From Verrucomicrobiaceae bacterium (lineage in GTDB: Bacteria > Verrucomicrobiota > Verrucomicrobiia > Verrucomicrobiales > Akkermansiaceae), in the NCBI GenBank assembly GCA_027484055.1, contig JAIXQH010000051.1, positions 1 through 64,000 on the forward strand: a DNA stretch of 64,000 nucleotides. Direction: 5' to 3'. This document shows, one piece after another, positions 61,279 to 64,000 of the stretch. The translations under genes were made by a program, and so were the position numbers. The notes under the pieces are model-generated. The model worked only from the letters and a program-made list of their open reading frames with translations. It was not told where the DNA came from and did no database searches. How positions within the stretch are numbered: the stretch's first letter is position 1; every line of letters begins with the position of its first letter.

Positions 61279-64000
61279 CTAAAGTCCCTCGCCCGGCGTA
61301 TCCGCTGCCAGTGCGTTCAGGACTTTGCGCTGTAATTCATCGAGCCAGCTCTCGCTCCCTTCTCTTGCCGTGACCGACTGTTTCTCGTTCCTACAAGCGG
61401 CATTCAAGAACTGCGTAATCTGGCTGTCCGTGCAGTCGACAATGGCTCTGCATTCGCGCTTATCGATTTCCGACCTGTGGTCGTTGCGCAGGTCCATCGG
61501 TAACCGTGGCTCGGTGACTCTTTTGTAGTAGCTGTCGATGAAGCCTTCTACAGCGGGCCGGTTGCCGATCAAGATCCGCTCGATATTCGAATTCGAAACA
61601 GTACCTGCATAAACCCAGAAGAATTGTTCGAAACGCCGGTGAGTCGAGCAGATTGCCTCCGCCAATTCGACCGGACAGTAGAGGTTGGTCTTCCCATCGA
61701 GGTCAGGCGTTTCGAAATAGGAGTCGGATGCAATCACGATGAGCACCCTGGCATTGTTCAAGAAGTCGTAAATCTTCGTCACCTGCGATTCCCGGACGTC
61801 ATCGCCCAGTTTCAGCAATTCATCTTCCGCATAATGGTAAACCAGCAAACGCCTAGGCATGTCTTTCTCGGTAATCCTGCCAAGCGCCTTGAAGCGGCCG
61901 ACGATGGCTTCCGCAATGGCCTTGTCGTTTGAGCGATAGGAAAGTGCGATGTCGTGGCGCAATGCCTTGTGAACCGGCCCGTCTTTTCGAACCCAGCCTG
62001 GCTGGCCGAATCCGCGCAGGCGGGGCAATTCCTCCTGTGACAAGTCGGGAGCACGAGTGTCGGACTTTTCGTAACGACCCTTGAAGATGGCAAGCGGCCC
62101 GCCATCTCCGAAAAGCAGATCTTGGAATCGCTTCCCTGAATCATCGTCATCGAAGCATAAGATTTGAACAAACAGGCCTCCTTCAAAGGACCCTTCGCCG
62201 CAAGGTTTCCATTCCACGCGGACGACGGCCGTGCTCTTTTTGCCTTCGATATCCGCTTCAAGAAAAATTTGGAAACCGTTGCTCCATAAGCAGAGATCCG
62301 CTCCCCGGCTTCTCTGATGATATCCAGGTTCATAGTCTTGCCTTTGTTTCCCTGACTCAGGCAGAAGGCAATCGAGAATCTTTCCCATTTGTTCTCGGGC
62401 GAAGTAGGCAAGAACCTTTCGGAAATCACTATCGCCCAACATGCTTCCCTGATCTCCGTGGAGGGCGAAGCTGTGGTTCACCAAGCCTGGGTAAGTTGCC
62501 GCTGTTGACTCCCACATTCTCGCCATCTCTGTCGCTATCTTGTCTCCGTTGTCAGGAAGAAGTTCCTTTTGGATCGCGATCCAATCATCTGCCCAAAGTC
62601 GGACGCAGACATCGCACTGATCGAGCAATTCAAGAACGAGGTCACATCGTTCAGGACTCATTTCTAACCATTTCACTGAGTGGTAATTCATTATTTCCCT
62701 CAATCGTTCCCCACCGAAGGTCCGCTGGGTGTAGGCTTTCATCGAAGTAGCCACCTTATTAGTTGTAAGCGTATAGATTGTCTCGATTCCCCACTTCTGA
62801 TTCACCATCACCTCGTAGCCGCCTTTGGACTTCTTCAGTTTGAAAATAATCCCGCAGCGGTGGAGATATGTCGCGACGGCATCAGCCTGCTCGATCTGAA
62901 TTTTTCTGCGCAATTGATCGTTGAAAACATCTAACTCAGGCGTCTGCTCGGTCACCAATGCCGTCCACGCCTCAAAATTCAGGAACATTCGATCCAGACT
63001 TGATTCACGAAGTTCCCTCGCGATCCGCTGCGCCACTTTTGAGAACAGTTCCGGCACTTTCATTCCATAGCGATCCGCTGCGCCACCGAGAGCTTCCCGA
63101 AGCCAACTGAGAATAAGCCGGGTGGGTTCCGCGCTGCTTTTCGCATGAAAATCCACGGCGACGATGCGGATATCGTGATCCAAAAGCTCGGCGTAGGGTC
63201 CCGCTTGCCTTCTTAGGTATTTCCTTGCTGTCTCTTCGCCTCCGCTTCCTGTGTGGACAACCAGAATGGAGACTTTTCCCTTGGAACTCTTCAAATCATC
63301 GATGGAAGCCAGGCCCAGAGCGGACCGCAGATAGTCGAGCCAGTATTTGAGTTCCCGATACTCGTTCTCCCTTTCGTAAAACGCTTTTTCCCCTTTGTCT
63401 GAAATGGCATCCAGTTCTTTTTTCAACCGGGCCTTGTGGGTATCCGGGTCTGTCGTGGCGATGATGAACACGCTGCCTTCAGAAGCAAAGAGACGGTGCG
63501 TGTTGTGATAGATCTCCTGCCCTCCGAAATCCCAGATGTGAACGGTGCCAGCTTTCGCTTCGCCGCTCCGAAACTGAAAATCCGTGTCCCATTGGTAAAA
63601 CTGGATGTTGCGGGTCGAGTCTTCGTCGAGGCGGACATTTTCTCCCCGGATGGCTTTGCTGATAGTCGTTTTCCCACAGCGACCGCTTCCCAAGAGAAGC
63701 AATTTTGACATGATCATCTCGCCTTTATCACCGGAGAGTCGCTTCATCGTTCGCCACACTCGCGCCACATTGTCTTCACCCGTCACGCTGAGATGGATCT
63801 TTCGAACATCCAAATCGCAAAAGGTGTGCAGCCTTTCGCAGCCTTCCGTCAGGAGGTAACGGATTCCCACTTCGTAATCGCCCTCTACTGTCCACCCGGC
63901 TGGCAATGATTGGATCAATTCGAGGGCCGAGCATTTGTTCAGGTTCAGGTGGTGCAGCCACGGATAGACCGAAAGATCAGGCAGTTTTGTCAAACTTGAG
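61279..64000 (-). CDS. Roc-COR GTPase with leucine-rich start and C-terminal TIR-like domain (5' end outside window)
   Basis: At least 907 residues; the frame is open to the window edge (SSLTKLPDLSVYPWLHHLNL), an LRR unit, so the gene begins beyond 64,000. The Roc GTPase has LLLLGSGRCGKTTI (P-loop near 98-111 counted from TTG 63993), IWDFGGQEIYH (switch II) and SILVVHTGSGG where THxD is usual. A COR-like region follows, ending near 560. About residue 680 onwards is TIR-like: HDIALSYRSNDKAIAEAIVG, later ARVLIVIASDSYFETPD and CPVELAEAIC. It is the first complete-in-frame gene of the operon and the probable sensor. Confidence 0.85.
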   Translation of the reverse strand, partial: SSLTKLPDLSVYPWLHHLNLNKCSALELIQSLPAGWTVEGDYEVGIRYLLTEGCERLHTFCDLDVRKIHLSVTGEDNVARVWRTMKRLSGDKGEMIMSKLLLLGSGRCGKTTISKAIRGENVRLDEDSTRNIQFYQWDTDFQFRSGEAKAGTVHIWDFGGQEIYHNTHRLFASEGSVFIIATTDPDTHKARLKKELDAISDKGEKAFYERENEYRELKYWLDYLRSALGLASIDDLKSSKGKVSILVVHTGSGGEETARKYLRRQAGPYAELLDHDIRIVAVDFHAKSSAEPTRLILSWLREALGGAADRYGMKVPELFSKVAQRIARELRESSLDRMFLNFEAWTALVTEQTPELDVFNDQLRRKIQIEQADAVATYLHRCGIIFKLKKSKGGYEVMVNQKWGIETIYTLTTNKVATSMKAYTQRTFGGERLREIMNYHSVKWLEMSPERCDLVLELLDQCDVCVRLWADDWIAIQKELLPDNGDKIATEMARMWESTAATYPGLVNHSFALHGDQGSMLGDSDFRKVLAYFAREQMGKILDCLLPESGKQRQDYEPGYHQRSRGADLCLWSNGFQIFLEADIEGKKSTAVVRVEWKPCGEGSFEGGLFVQILCFDDDDSGKRFQDLLFGDGGPLAIFKGRYEKSDTRAPDLSQEELPRLRGFGQPGWVRKDGPVHKALRHDIALSYRSNDKAIAEAIVGRFKALGRITEKDMPRRLLVYHYAEDELLKLGDDVRESQVTKIYDFLNNARVLIVIASDSYFETPDLDGKTNLYCPVELAEAICSTHRRFEQFFWVYAGTVSNSNIERILIGNRPAVEGFIDSYYKRVTEPRLPMDLRNDHRSEIDKRECRAIVDCTDSQITQFLNAACRNEKQSVTAREGSESWLDELQRKVLNALAADTPGEGL

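Overview
The window reads as chromosomal DNA from a GC-rich, Gram-negative, probably verrucomicrobial bacterium. This is inference: it rests on a tandem-domain DUF1080 secreted protein, a PEP-CTERM sorting tail, a proline-rich protein of unknown family, many formylglycine-generating-enzyme-like (FGE) paralogues and Roc-type GTPases, not on a phylogenetic marker.

Layout. 1-10.1 kb is ordinary chromosome: a transposase tail, folC, a DUF1080 protein, katG, a proline-rich protein, def, a membrane protein with a PEP-CTERM tail, its PadR-type neighbour, and tRNA-Cys(GCA). Accessory DNA begins directly at the 3' end of the tRNA. It opens with six helically phased 10-bp units and runs to the end of the window.

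10.7-34.8 kb is a DNA phosphorothioation (Dnd) island. dndBCDE (minus) and dndA (plus) diverge from a shared control region. Converging on dndE is a plus-strand operon of PT-linked genes: a sigma-region-4-like protein, two small-protein/SMC-ATPase pairs, a PLD-helicase restriction protein, Dnd-associated protein 4 and a PT-binding HNH protein whose first HNH histidine is Glu. A second minus-strand operon carries an AbiEi/AbiEii-like pair, a CBS-HEPN protein, the Dnd-associated methyltransferase and a compact ATPase.

35.5-46 kb looks like an integrated mobilizable element: excisionase-like protein, relaxase, HTH/sigma-like protein, phosphoesterase, AAA+ ATPase and several unknowns. It contains two ~255-280 bp direct repeats whose differences preserve base pairing, so they look like two copies of a structured RNA. 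The element ends in a remnant of a tyrosine recombinase.

46.1-48.9 kb is a broken short-Argonaute system (TIR-APAZ plus pAgo, SPARTA type) with an in-frame amber codon, a one-base frameshift and a 3' truncation against the recombinase remnant. 49.1-52.4 kb is an AT-rich three-gene operon (FAD oxidoreductase, GAF/TIR-like protein, B3/B4 tRNA-editing-like protein) that I cannot match to a described system.

52.5-64 kb is a single-direction operon: a Roc-COR-TIR GTPase (cut by the window edge), four FGE-like proteins, one intact and two truncated ClpX-like AAA+ genes, and a SLOG protein with four membrane helices. The arrangement suggests a sensor, recognition proteins, an unfoldase and a membrane effector, and it is the best candidate here for an undescribed conflict system.
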